Positions 1-8,017 of a stretch of 25,468 nucleotides of DNA are shown piece by piece. The notes beneath the pieces were generated by a model. It was not told the DNA's origin. It was given only the letters and a program-made list of their open reading frames with translations, and ran no database searches. Origin of the DNA: Bin87 sp964502995 (GTDB lineage Bacteria; Chloroflexota; Dehalococcoidia; Lucifugimonadales; UBA3495); NCBI GenBank assembly GCA_964502995.1, contig CAZCZB010000042.1, positions 1-25,468 of the forward strand, written 5' to 3'. Both the position numbers and the translations under genes were made by a program. Numbering within the stretch: position 1 is the stretch's first letter; each line of letters opens with the position of its first letter.

Positions 1-67
1 CCCCGCTCATGGTGAGCCTGTCGAACCACCGCAGTTGCCCCGCTCATGGTGAGCCCGTCGAACCACC
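1..67. repeat. Two copies of a 30-bp dispersed repeat
   Basis: A 30-bp unit occurs at 1-30 and again at 38-67 with one mismatch (T/C at unit position 19) and a 7-bp spacer. Each copy contains the inverted repeat GCTCA-TGG-TGAGC followed by a GTCGAACCACC tail, so each can fold into a short hairpin. The pair lies just past the end of the minus-strand operon, where it could also help end transcription. From memory, similar sequences recur between genes in many environmental bacterial genomes, so a dispersed intergenic repeat is the best reading. The left end may be cut by the window. Confidence 0.7.
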
Positions 68-93
68 CGCCGCCCACGATAGACCACCCAACG

Positions 94-615
94 TCAAACA
101 ACTTGCGCCCCCAGTATCTTCCCGATGTGATCCAAAGCCCACCGGTGCGCGTCACCGTCAAACGACGCAACGCAATCGCGCGGAATCTCCACCGTATAGT
201 CACGGTTGCGGGCGTCCGACGTGGTGTGCATCACGCAGATGTCGGTGCATACCCCGCAGATGATCACCTTGTCGGGATGCAAATCGGCAAGCCGAGCCTC
301 CAGGTCCGTATTGAAAAACCCGCTGTAGCGATTCTTCGGTATCACGTTGGACTCGGTGACCCAATCCGCCAACTCGGGTATCACCTCCGGTTCCTCGGTG
401 CCAATCACGCAATGCACCGGAAACATCTGGAACTCCAAATCGTCGGGCAGGTGGTGATCCGACACGAACAGGATCGCAGACCCCTCGGCGCTTTCCCGTC
501 GAAGCAGGTCCCGCACCGGCTCAATGATGTCCCGCGCATCATCGCCGCAGTACAGGTTGTGCCCCGGTTCCATGAAACCGCGGACCATATCGACCACAAG
601 AACCACGTTCGACAT
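94..615 (-). CDS. Isochorismatase-family cysteine hydrolase, nicotinamidase-like
   Basis: A 173-aa cysteine hydrolase that probably cleaves an amide such as nicotinamide. The family triad is visible as Asp9 (VVDM), Lys94 (VIPKNRYSG) and Cys127 (GVCTDICV). A nicotinamidase-type metal site is suggested by Asp53/His55 (SDHH) and His68 in FPVHCVIGT, which resembles the HCxxGT motif of nicotinamidases. The start is ATG 615, because GGAGG lies 8 bases upstream; an in-frame ATG at 633 lies above this ribosome site and is not used. It is the last gene of the minus-strand run, 81 bases after the GDYXXLXY gene, so it may be co-transcribed. Isochorismatase itself is less likely because nothing nearby makes siderophores. 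The family is sure; the exact substrate is not. Confidence 0.85.
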   Translation of the reverse strand: MSNVVLVVDMVRGFMEPGHNLYCGDDARDIIEPVRDLLRRESAEGSAILFVSDHHLPDDLEFQMFPVHCVIGTEEPEVIPELADWVTESNVIPKNRYSGFFNTDLEARLADLHPDKVIICGVCTDICVMHTTSDARNRDYTVEIPRDCVASFDGDAHRWALDHIGKILGAQVV

Positions 616-696
616 CAGTTCCACCTCCGGCATTGAGTTGACGACGCCAGTGTACCTCGCTGTTCCGTATTTGGCTCAGCGACTCCCGATGCGAAA

Positions 697-1200
697 TCAA
701 GGAGCGCCAGCATCAAACGGCCTCCCGTCCACCAGTACCGTCTTGATCACCGCGCGCCCCTGGTAGTCCAGCGACACGATAACCTTCACGTCCCGCGCCC
801 GTTCTACGATGTGCCCCGTTCCCTCCGGCACAAAAAACGTGCCGATCCCAAAGTCGATCCTCCCCCGGTCGTTCACCTTGCCGCGAATGAAAACATCGGA
901 ACCGTCGGGTTCCCGGTATTGGTGCCGATTGGCGCACCAGACCTCGCCGCACTCCCGCAGAATCACGTACACCGTGCTGTCCGCCGGCCGGTCCCTCAAC
1001 CACTCGGGAATCTCTGCGATCTCATAGTCCAGAATCGCGTAATCCCCCTGCAGCAGCGAACGCGGGTCAACCGGAACCGTCTGCAGCGTAATCTCCCGGC
1101 CCTGCGTAAGCGCAACCTCCCGCACGCTGACAAACGCCACCAGCCCAATCACCTGGGCGGCCACCACGGCAAACAGCAGGATGGTCATGCGCCGGCTCAC
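697..1200 (-). CDS. GDYXXLXY domain membrane-anchored protein
   Basis: A 167-aa protein with one N-terminal hydrophobic segment (about residues 6-27) followed by a soluble domain. The family signature reads GDYAILDY at residues 52-59. The function of this family is unknown; members are usually encoded beside DUF2157/DUF4401 multi-pass membrane proteins, as here. The start is GTG 1200: GGAGG sits 7 bases upstream, and the GTG overlaps the TGA of the upstream gene as GTGA, indicating translational coupling. The open frame extends further upstream, but that part lies inside the DUF2157 gene and is out-of-frame shadow. The protein probably works in the membrane together with its neighbour. Confidence 0.85.
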   Translation of the reverse strand: MSRRMTILLFAVVAAQVIGLVAFVSVREVALTQGREITLQTVPVDPRSLLQGDYAILDYEIAEIPEWLRDRPADSTVYVILRECGEVWCANRHQYREPDGSDVFIRGKVNDRGRIDFGIGTFFVPEGTGHIVERARDVKVIVSLDYQGRAVIKTVLVDGRPFDAGAP

Positions 1201-2459
1201 CGCGCAACCTCCGCGCCACGCATCCGGCCGACCAATCGGCGCCGCAGGAACTCCAGCCCGAACCCGCCGGCAAGCAATATCACCCCGGCCACTATGAACG
1301 CCACCGACTGGCCCAGCAGCCCAAACCCGAACTCGAAATACCGCGTGAACAGGGTGATGGCAAATATCACCACGGCCAAATTCATCAGGTACGCCCGGTT
1401 CCACCGGTAGCCGCCGGCGATCATTGCCAGCACCCCCGCCAGCATCACCAGGTTGAACACCCACCACAGCCAATTGCCGCCGAACGCCAGGCCTACCCAC
1501 ATCCCCGCGGCCGTCGCAGCCATCGCCGCCAACGCGCCGGCCTCCCACCAGAATACGCCCAGCCCGGACCTCATGCGACGCCAACCCGCCACGGCGATCA
1601 TCGCCGCCGATGCTACAACTCCGACTCCCGCCACCAGCCAGTATTCAACCGACACGCCGGACAAAACCGGCTCGTTATGCTCAACCGTGTCCCAAACCTC
1701 GCTAAATCCAAACATATAGATGGCAGCGGACACCACCAGCAGACCGACTATTTCCAGCATCCACGCGAACCGTTCGGTGAATTCAAACCGTGCTTGCACA
1801 CGGCCCGCCGAGAACAGGAACGCCCCAAGCAGCAGGAACACCGGAGTCACCATGACGCCGCCGAAATCATCCGAATTATGCGCCCATTCCTGACTCCTGA
1901 ACCCGCCGGCCGCCAGGAACAGGATTATCGACAGGCCCATGATAGCCCGCGAACGCGATATGTACGCCAGGGGGATCACGCCGACAAACCACATGGGAAC
2001 CAGCGCCGGATGGTTCACCGGGACGTGATAGGTTTGCGCCACCAGGTGAATCGACGCCCCAAACGCAACGGTTCCGAGCAGAATGATGGCAATTCCGATG
2101 CGAGGATAGTCGAATCGGTATCCCACCAGCCATCCGATGATGTAGATGGCCGGCGTGCCCGCCACCATCATCGCCAGCTTCGCAAACTTGGGAATTTCCG
2201 ACCAGTTGGCCGCGATGAACGCGATGATGCCCAGACCGATCAGCACGGCGCCCATCACCGCAATGACGCTGACCACCCGGTTCGCAATCGCGCCCCCGGC
2301 GGATACGCCCTCGTCAGTATCGTACCGCCTGAGTATGGCGTCAGCTTGCTCCTCGGAAATCAGGCCGTCGGCCTGCCACCGGGCAACTTCCCCCGGCAGC
2401 CGGCGGGCGAACGGGCCGCCGTTGGGTGTCGGCTGTTTGCCCGTTGAATCTTCAGTCAT
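1197..2459 (-). CDS. DUF2157 domain multi-pass membrane protein
   Basis: A 420-aa protein. About 75 N-terminal residues are soluble and match the DUF2157 pattern (RWQADGLISEEQADAILRRY, suggesting a helical hairpin). The rest is a series of about 12 hydrophobic segments. Such proteins have no established biochemical role. The start is ATG 2459 (MTEDSTGKQP), 10 bases after the stop of the protease gene; only a weak purine stretch precedes it, so translation may depend on coupling. An upstream extension to 2561 would run through the protease gene and reads like shadow sequence. It overlaps the downstream GDYXXLXY gene by 4 bases, the usual family arrangement. Confidence 0.85.
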   Translation of the reverse strand: MTEDSTGKQPTPNGGPFARRLPGEVARWQADGLISEEQADAILRRYDTDEGVSAGGAIANRVVSVIAVMGAVLIGLGIIAFIAANWSEIPKFAKLAMMVAGTPAIYIIGWLVGYRFDYPRIGIAIILLGTVAFGASIHLVAQTYHVPVNHPALVPMWFVGVIPLAYISRSRAIMGLSIILFLAAGGFRSQEWAHNSDDFGGVMVTPVFLLLGAFLFSAGRVQARFEFTERFAWMLEIVGLLVVSAAIYMFGFSEVWDTVEHNEPVLSGVSVEYWLVAGVGVVASAAMIAVAGWRRMRSGLGVFWWEAGALAAMAATAAGMWVGLAFGGNWLWWVFNLVMLAGVLAMIAGGYRWNRAYLMNLAVVIFAITLFTRYFEFGFGLLGQSVAFIVAGVILLAGGFGLEFLRRRLVGRMRGAEVAR

Positions 2460-2469
2460 CCAAGCATAC

Positions 2470-2850
2470 CTAGCCCTCAGCGGCAATCTCGGTAACCGAC
2501 ACCGCGCCGTTCTCCTGAGCGGTAACTGCGATGGCGCTATTCCAGAGCAGGGACATGCCAATCAGGGGCCGGTCATTCAGAGCGATTATACGAACCCTGC
2601 GGTGCGCTCCATGCCAGGTAATTGTTGCGGAATAGGTTGGCACCGGCATGACCCGCCCTCCGGCTGCTGCAACTTCCATGTCCTGCCCACGTTCCAACCC
2701 CAATTCTCTGATAGTGTTCGACGGCAGCGACAGGAATTCCGTAAAACCAGTGTCGATAACCGCGTCCACACGCACGTCCATACCCTGGCGATCCAGGATA
2801 GTAATCGTCAACCGCGGCTCTTTGGGAAATGCGTTAACGTATCCTTCCAC
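2470..2850 (-). CDS. Clan AA (retropepsin-like) aspartic protease, copy 1
   Basis: A 126-aa single-domain protein with the retropepsin-like active-site motif DTGFT (about residues 33-37), then SLP, an I..LGL segment, TITWHG and the second hydrophobic loop PLIG..LLW. Proteins of this size act as homodimers, with one Asp per subunit. It shares GYV, DTGFT, LP, LGL, WHG, PLIG and LLW with the second copy at 17570-17947. The start is GTG 2850, 5 bases after the TAA of the isocitrate-lyase-like gene; the first residues (EGYVN) fit the family N-terminus. The enzyme gene just upstream ends in a domain like the 85-aa protein that precedes the second copy. Family assignment is firm; the substrate is unknown. 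Confidence 0.85.
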   Translation of the reverse strand: MEGYVNAFPKEPRLTITILDRQGMDVRVDAVIDTGFTEFLSLPSNTIRELGLERGQDMEVAAAGGRVMPVPTYSATITWHGAHRRVRIIALNDRPLIGMSLLWNSAIAVTAQENGAVSVTEIAAEG

Positions 2851-2855
2851 GGCAA

Positions 2856-4007
2856 TTACACGGATTCCCCTGGCACAACGTTCCCTATATCAAACGGGGC
2901 TGGGTGCCCCACCCGCATCAGGTACACCGGATCGGTGTATCGGAAATCAAGCCAGCGTTGTTGCCCTTCATCTTCGTCGTGGAAAAGCTCGAACTCGCCG
3001 GTTTCGGCATTTATTATAAGTAGCTTGCCCCCATCGGCATACGCAAGGGTTGGCGCAATTTTGTCATGGAAAATGGTCATCGCCTTGCGTTTGATGTCCT
3101 GGAAACGGAGTTTTTCAACATCCCTTTCGTCGTAACCATCTTGCTCCACCGCATACCCCGCGTCACGCTCCAGCATTTCGGTCAAGCCCATCAACTCGAA
3201 AGCGTCGGTCAGGGGAGTCATCTGATCAACCAGCGACGCGGTGGTGCCCTTAGCCTTCAGTTCCGCCATCAACTTGCCCACCGTGTAGGCCACCGACATG
3301 AACGCGCTGCCCGGGAAAATCACCATCTTGAAACCCAGTCGTTCCAACTCGGATACGTTCAGCAGCGGCGACTTGCCGGTCTCGACGAAGTTGTACAGCA
3401 GCGGCACGCTGGTGCGTTCAACCACCTCCGCAGCCTCTTCCGCCGACCGTATCGCCTCCACGAACAGGGCGTCCGCGCCGGCCTCGGTGAAAGCGTCGCA
3501 ACGCCGCATGGTGTCGTCCCAACCGGTAACCGCCAGCGCGTCCGTCCTCACGATGATGGTGAAATCGTCGTCGGTCCTGGCATCCACGGCCGCCCGGATC
3601 TTCTGGACCATCTCGTCGATGGGCACCACGCGCTTGTCTTCCAGATGTCCGCAGCGCTTGGGAAACTGCTGGTCCTCGATGTGAACGGCAGCGACCCCGG
3701 TGCGTTCGTATTCTCGGATCGTCCGTCGCACGTTCATTGTGCCGCCGTATCCGGTATCGGCGTCGGCGATCACGGGAACCTCCACCGCTCCGGCGATGGC
3801 AGCGGCGTTCGCCAGCATCTCGGTCGCGGTGGCCAGCGCCAGGTCGGGATACCCGATTCGCGCCACCGACGTGCCGGCCCCGGTCATGTACACCGCCGGA
3901 AACCCGGTCTGCGCGATGATCGCGGCGGTGAGGCAGTCATACGCGCCGGGCGCTGTGATGATCCCCGGATCGTTCAGCAGTTGGCGAAAACGCTTGGTCG
4001 CACGCAT
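2856..4007 (-). CDS. Isocitrate lyase/PEP mutase superfamily enzyme with fused C-terminal partner domain
   Basis: A 383-aa protein. Residues 1-290 form the usual alpha/beta barrel of the isocitrate lyase/phosphoenolpyruvate mutase family. They include metal-site acidic residues in ADADTGYG (Asp82, Asp84), Glu111 in HIEDQ and the lyase loop KRCGH (117-121), whose Cys marks C-C lyases such as methylisocitrate or dimethylmalate lyase. The usual length is about 290 aa. Residues from about 300 to 383 are an extra domain that aligns with the 85-aa protein at 17959-18216, sharing K..PTL, EL, then Y...VG.PA.F with the same 21-residue spacing. The start is ATG 4007, with AAGGAG 7 bases upstream; a GTG at 4025 would place that site inside the gene. 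The protease gene follows after 5 bases. Two MmgE/PrpD (methylcitrate dehydratase family) genes elsewhere make a methylisocitrate-type reaction possible, but the substrate is not determined. Confidence 0.85.
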   Translation of the reverse strand: MRATKRFRQLLNDPGIITAPGAYDCLTAAIIAQTGFPAVYMTGAGTSVARIGYPDLALATATEMLANAAAIAGAVEVPVIADADTGYGGTMNVRRTIREYERTGVAAVHIEDQQFPKRCGHLEDKRVVPIDEMVQKIRAAVDARTDDDFTIIVRTDALAVTGWDDTMRRCDAFTEAGADALFVEAIRSAEEAAEVVERTSVPLLYNFVETGKSPLLNVSELERLGFKMVIFPGSAFMSVAYTVGKLMAELKAKGTTASLVDQMTPLTDAFELMGLTEMLERDAGYAVEQDGYDERDVEKLRFQDIKRKAMTIFHDKIAPTLAYADGGKLLIINAETGEFELFHDEDEGQQRWLDFRYTDPVYLMRVGHPAPFDIGNVVPGESV

Positions 4008-4021
4008 GGGTTCGCTCCTTG

Positions 4022-4786
4022 TCACGCAGTCATGCCGCCGTCAATCGTGAAAACCTGTCCCGTGATGTACCCGGCGCCGCGACTCGCCAGGTAGGTCACC
4101 GCCGACGCCACGTCCTCGGGCGAACCGAACCGTCCGGCCGGCACCCTCGCCAGCACCTGGGTTCGCTGCTCGTCGGTCAGATCGCCGGTCATGCCGCCGG
4201 ATTCGCCCACCTGGATGAATCCGGGAGCGACGGCGTTCACGGTGATGTTGCGGCTGGCGACCTCGCGGGCAATGGCCTTGGTCATTCCAACCTGCCCCGC
4301 TTTGGAGGCGGCGTAGTTGGCCTGTCCCGGGTTCCCGGAAAGCCCAACCACCGAGGACACGTTGATTATCCGACCGTACCGCTGGCGCACCATCAGCGGA
4401 ATGGCAAAGCGAGTGGGCAGGAACGTGCCGCGCAGGTTGACGGTCAGCACCTCATCCCAGTCTTCGGCGGTCATGCGCATCACCAGGCGGTCCCGGTTGA
4501 TTCCTGCGTTGTTCACCAGTATGTCCAGCCGTCCCAGGCGGTCGGCCGTGGTCTTGACCACCGCCTCAGCGGCGTTTTCGTCGGAAACGTCGCCCGGCAC
4601 TCGCAGCGCCTCGCCTCCGGCCGCGCGAATTTCGTCGATCACCCGGTCGGCCAGCTCGGCGTTGTTCCGATAGTTGATGCCAACCGACGCGCCGGCCGCA
4701 GCCAGATCCTTGGCGATGGCTGCCCCGATTCCTCGCGACGACCCGGTCACCAGAGCAACCTGCCCGGTCAAATCAATCGCAATCAT
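4022..4786 (-). CDS. fabG: 3-oxoacyl-[acyl-carrier-protein] reductase
   Basis: A 254-aa short-chain dehydrogenase. It would reduce 3-oxoacyl-ACP with NADPH in type II fatty acid synthesis. Visible motifs are TGSSRGIG (14-21, nucleotide binding), NNAG (92-95), Asn117, the Ser144/145 region, and Tyr158/Lys162 in YAASK. The C-terminus, YITGQVFTIDGGM, is typical of FabG. The start is ATG 4786, with AGGAGG 9 bases upstream. It lies 15 bases after plsX and 14 bases before the lyase-like gene. Many SDRs look alike, but its place next to plsX and two hot-dog dehydratase genes supports FabG over a catabolic role. Confidence 0.9.
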   Translation of the reverse strand: MIAIDLTGQVALVTGSSRGIGAAIAKDLAAAGASVGINYRNNAELADRVIDEIRAAGGEALRVPGDVSDENAAEAVVKTTADRLGRLDILVNNAGINRDRLVMRMTAEDWDEVLTVNLRGTFLPTRFAIPLMVRQRYGRIINVSSVVGLSGNPGQANYAASKAGQVGMTKAIAREVASRNITVNAVAPGFIQVGESGGMTGDLTDEQRTQVLARVPAGRFGSPEDVASAVTYLASRGAGYITGQVFTIDGGMTA

Positions 4787-4801
4787 CGCACCACTCCTCC
4801 T

Positions 4802-5839
4802 TCACGCTTCCAGCACGCCGGTCTGACGCAGCTCGGCCAGTTCCCTCCGGAACTCTTCCACCAGGTCCACCCTGCGACAGAGCAGACCGGTATTGATCGC
4901 GCCGGCGATGCCGTCCGCCCCCGACGAACCGTGACCGATCATCACCAGTCCGTCCACGCCGAACAGCGGCCCGCCCATGGTGCGCGGCAGGTTCATGTTC
5001 GTCCAGAGCGCGCCTACAATCTGCTGCACCTGCTCCTCGGGCATCATCGCCGTCAATTGCCGGTACAAATATGGAGCCAGCGCCGAACCCAGCCCTTCCG
5101 CAAACTTGATCAGAATGTTCCCGATGAAGCCGTCACAAACGATAACGTCCGCCTTGTTGGTGAAAAAGTCCATCCCCTCCACGTTGCCCACGAAATTCAG
5201 ATGGCTCTCGCCGAAAAGGGAGTGGCTCTCCTGCACCTGCCGGTTGCCCTTGGCAGCTTCCTCGCCAACGCTCAGCAGCGCGACACGTGGGTTGTCGATT
5301 CCCAACCGGTAGCGGGAGAACGCCACGCCCAACGCCGCAAAGCTCAGCATCAGCGATGGCCGACAGTCCACGTTGCTGCCCAGGTCCACCACCGTCGTAT
5401 TCGGCGCAACACCCAGGAAATTGCCTCCGATGCAGGGCCGTTCCAACCCTTCCAGCAGGCCCAGGGTCATCGTCGCGGTGGCCATCGTCGCCCCGGTGGA
5501 TCCCACCGACACCGCCATGTCCGCCTGTCCCGTCCGCAACAGTTGCATGGCGACCACGATCGACGATCTCGGCTTGCGACGCAGCGCGGAAATCGGATGC
5601 TCGTCATCCTCGATTTTCCCTTCCGACGCGACAACCGTGATGGCGGGGTTCGCAGCCGCGCCGCCGTGGTTCTCCAACTCCCGGTTGACCTCGTCGGGGT
5701 CGCCAACCAACGCGATATGCAGATTGGGATGAGCCTCCAGGGCCGCCACCGCGCCGGCCACCGTCACCGGCGGCCCATTGTCTCCACCCATCGCGTCCAG
5801 CGCGATACGAACCGGCGGCGCATTCCCGTTGCTGCTCAT
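4802..5839 (-). CDS. plsX: Phosphate acyltransferase PlsX
   Basis: A 345-aa protein that converts acyl-ACP to acyl-phosphate, the donor for PlsY in phospholipid synthesis. Family motifs include LDAMGGDNGP near the N-terminus, GSTGATMA, DLGSNVDC, LLSVGEE, and the C-terminal IGHGSSGADGI. Length matches the family (about 330-350 aa). The start is ATG 5839, overlapping the stop of the upstream MaoC-like gene as ATGA, with GAGGG about 9 bases upstream. A TTG at 5848 is an alternative but would need a poorer site. It is normally a peripheral membrane enzyme. Classical neighbours are fabD, fabG and acpP; here only fabG follows. Confidence 0.93.
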   Translation of the reverse strand: MSSNGNAPPVRIALDAMGGDNGPPVTVAGAVAALEAHPNLHIALVGDPDEVNRELENHGGAAANPAITVVASEGKIEDDEHPISALRRKPRSSIVVAMQLLRTGQADMAVSVGSTGATMATATMTLGLLEGLERPCIGGNFLGVAPNTTVVDLGSNVDCRPSLMLSFAALGVAFSRYRLGIDNPRVALLSVGEEAAKGNRQVQESHSLFGESHLNFVGNVEGMDFFTNKADVIVCDGFIGNILIKFAEGLGSALAPYLYRQLTAMMPEEQVQQIVGALWTNMNLPRTMGGPLFGVDGLVMIGHGSSGADGIAGAINTGLLCRRVDLVEEFRRELAELRQTGVLEA

Positions 5840-6300
5840 TGTCCGCAACCCTCTACCGTTATCTTTCGTGTGGTTAAACTGGCGGTGCCCGTGATTATCC
5901 GTTCCCCGCTGTCCGCGTTTCGCAGTTCAAAATTGCAACTGAGATCAGCGCCCTCTGAGCCTGTTTCGATTTTCGCAACCGTTCCGGACGTCTCCAGAAC
6001 ATCGCCCGGCCGCGCTGCCCCTCGGAACCTGACGCGCAGGTTGCCGGTCGCCAGCCATTCGGCCCCGAATGCGCTCGTCATCATTTCCGACACCAGCGCC
6101 AGCGTCAGCATCCCGTGGGCGATCACTCCGCCGAACCGAGTGGACGACGCAAACTCCGCGTCGTGGTGAATCCGGTTGTTGTCGCCCGACACCCTGCGAT
6201 ATGCGTCGATGCTCGATTGGGTGATTTCCCGGCGCACCGTCGGCAGCGCATCTCCAACAGCAACGCAGTGCGGCATGGCAGTTTCCGGTTCGGTTACCAT
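5836..6300 (-). CDS. MaoC-like hot-dog dehydratase, catalytic subunit (HadB-like)
   Basis: A 154-aa protein of the (R)-specific hydratase/dehydratase family. The hydratase-2 motif is present: SGDNNRIHHDAEFA then FGGVIAHGML. Catalytic Asp40 and His45 have the five-residue spacing seen in PhaJ and MaoC enzymes. It probably dehydrates 3-hydroxyacyl-ACP (or hydrates enoyl-CoA). It is 12 bases after a second hot-dog gene that lacks the catalytic pair, and its stop overlaps plsX. This subunit pairing resembles mycobacterial HadA/HadB and would take the place of FabZ. ATG 6300 was chosen although its ribosome site is weak; ATG 6276 is an alternative. Confidence 0.82.
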   Translation of the reverse strand: MVTEPETAMPHCVAVGDALPTVRREITQSSIDAYRRVSGDNNRIHHDAEFASSTRFGGVIAHGMLTLALVSEMMTSAFGAEWLATGNLRVRFRGAARPGDVLETSGTVAKIETGSEGADLSCNFELRNADSGERIITGTASLTTRKITVEGCGQ

Positions 6301-6312
6301 CCTGACAACCCG

Positions 6313-6699
6313 CTATTCTTCGGATCCGGCGGGCAGCAGCACCGTGGTCTTGCCGCGCTGCACCGCGTCGCCACGCTCAACGTCCGATACCCGGTAGTTC
6401 ACCGTCAGGAAACGCAGGCCCCCGCGCTCACGAACCGGCTCCATGGTGGCGGTAGCACACACCGAGCGGCCGATTGCAGGCGCGTCCATCGTCTCCACGT
6501 CCTGCAAACTGTGGATCGCGCCGTCCGGCAACGACAGTTTATCCAGCAGCAGGCCCACGACCCGGGCCGTCAGCATCAACGGAGGCGCGGCGCCGGATTC
6601 CAGGTACACCGGCAGGTTGTCGCCAACTGCCGCCAGGTATTCCCCGACGCCGTCGGCGGTTATATTCCAGGTTCCCAATTGTATCGAGGCGTCTTGCAC
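6313..6699 (-). CDS. MaoC-like hot-dog protein, non-catalytic subunit (HadA-like)
   Basis: A 128-aa protein resembling the N-terminal, non-catalytic half of MaoC-type dehydratases. It has YLAAVGDNLPVYLESGAAPP early on, the segment where FAS1-type dehydratase regions carry PVY...APP. No Asp-x4-His catalytic motif is seen, so it most likely forms a heterodimer with the next gene product and shapes the substrate channel. The start is GTG 6699. TATAAA on the minus strand (6720-6725) could be a -10 element placing the operon's start just upstream, but no good -35 is visible. Assignment rests on the motif, the size and the partner gene. Confidence 0.68.
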   Translation of the reverse strand: MQDASIQLGTWNITADGVGEYLAAVGDNLPVYLESGAAPPLMLTARVVGLLLDKLSLPDGAIHSLQDVETMDAPAIGRSVCATATMEPVRERGGLRFLTVNYRVSDVERGDAVQRGKTTVLLPAGSEE

Positions 6700-6766
6700 T
6701 GGCCATCCCGGAACGCGTCTTTATATGCTCCGGACGCGCCCGGATACACTATACACCATGGCGGTG

Positions 6767-8017
6767 TTACGCCTTCGTCAGTCCGAAATCCTCCACCGCC
6801 ATGTCCGACAGGTATTCGCCGATGGCAAGCGACGACGTGGCCCCCGGCGACGGCGCGTTCAAAACGTGCAGCGCCTTCTGGCCCCGCAGAATGTGAAAGT
6901 CGTCCAGGATCGCCCCCGTCGACGCCACGGCCTGCGCCCTCACTCCGCTGCCTCCCGGCTCCAGATCGGACGCGCGGATCTCCGGTATCAGCTTCTGCAG
7001 GTCTCCCACGAATACCGACTTGCTGTAGGAACGGTGCATCTCCTTCATCCCGGTCTTCCAGTGCTTGGCGGTCATTTTCCAGAATCCGGGGAAAGCCAAC
7101 GCGCCGGCAGTCTCGCCCAGGCTTATATCGCCCTTGGTGTATCCCTCGCGGGCCCATGCCAGCACCGCGTTGGGTCCCGCCTCAACGTACCCGTGGATGT
7201 TGCGCGTGTAGTGGACGCCCAGGAACGGGAATCGCGGGTCGGGCACGGGATAGATCAGGCCCTTCACCAGATCGTGGCTGCTCTCGGCAAGCTTGTAGTA
7301 TTCACCGCGGAACGGGATGATGCGCACGTCCGTCTCCTCGCCCATCATCCGCGCCAGTTTGTCGGCGTACAGTCCCCCGCAGTTGATCACGTGTTTTGCC
7401 TGAACCGGTCCGCGCTCGGTTTCCAGTACCGCGCCGTCGCCCGTTTCGCGCGCCCGCCTCACCGCCGCGCCGGTGAAAATGTCCCCGCCGGCGGATTGGA
7501 ACTTGCCCGCGTAGGCGTTGGCGACCCGCACATAGTCCACAATCCCGGTGTGGGGAGCCCACAGCGCCTGCACGCCCCTCGTGTGCGGCTCAATTTCCGC
7601 CAGCCGCTCCGGACCAACAATCTCCAGGTCCGGCACCCCGTTTGCGACGCCGCGCTCGTAAAGATCCTGCAGCCGCCCCAACTCGCTCTCGTGGGTGGCC
7701 ACAATCACCTTGCCGCACGGATCATACTCGATCTCATTATCGTCGCAAAAAGCGATCAGACGGTCCTTGCCCGCCACGCAGAACCGCGACTTCCAGGATC
7801 CGGGCCGGTAGTAGATGCCGGAATGGATGACACCGCTGTTGTGTCCGGTCTGGTGCTGCGCCAGTTGCTCTTCCTTCTCTATGACGGCAATGCCCAGATC
7901 AGGCGACCGCTCCAGCAGTTGCATGGCGGTGGACAGCCCAATTATTCCGCCACCCACGATCGCCACGTCGTACACCTGGGACTCCACCGATCCTGCGTCG
8001 TTCGTGGTTACCGCCAT
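6767..8017 (-). CDS. lhgO: L-2-hydroxyglutarate oxidase (FAD-dependent, LhgO type)
   Basis: A 416-aa FAD-dependent oxidoreductase of the DAO fold that would oxidise L-2-hydroxyglutarate to 2-oxoglutarate, passing electrons to oxygen or quinone. The dinucleotide fold VGGGIIGLSTA begins at residue 21. The LhgO block HNSGVIHSGIYYRPGSWKS follows, then CGKVIVAT, the FRGEYYKL segment and a C-terminal NAPSPGATSSLAIGEYL. The length is usual for the family. The start is ATG 8017 with a strong AGGAGG 6 bases upstream. It is divergent from the MmgE/PrpD gene across 228 bases and ends 67 bases before the hot-dog gene, so it may be a separate transcript. Glycerol-3-phosphate dehydrogenase is a less likely alternative. 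Confidence 0.88.
   Translation of the reverse strand: MAVTTNDAGSVESQVYDVAIVGGGIIGLSTAMQLLERSPDLGIAVIEKEEQLAQHQTGHNSGVIHSGIYYRPGSWKSRFCVAGKDRLIAFCDDNEIEYDPCGKVIVATHESELGRLQDLYERGVANGVPDLEIVGPERLAEIEPHTRGVQALWAPHTGIVDYVRVANAYAGKFQSAGGDIFTGAAVRRARETGDGAVLETERGPVQAKHVINCGGLYADKLARMMGEETDVRIIPFRGEYYKLAESSHDLVKGLIYPVPDPRFPFLGVHYTRNIHGYVEAGPNAVLAWAREGYTKGDISLGETAGALAFPGFWKMTAKHWKTGMKEMHRSYSKSVFVGDLQKLIPEIRASDLEPGGSGVRAQAVASTGAILDDFHILRGQKALHVLNAPSPGATSSLAIGEYLSDMAVEDFGLTKA

Noticed and set aside
4019..6169. A 716-codon open frame on the plus strand
   Set aside because: It is antisense to fabG, plsX and the MaoC-like gene, is rich in His, Arg and Gln with no family features, and reflects GC-rich codon bias.
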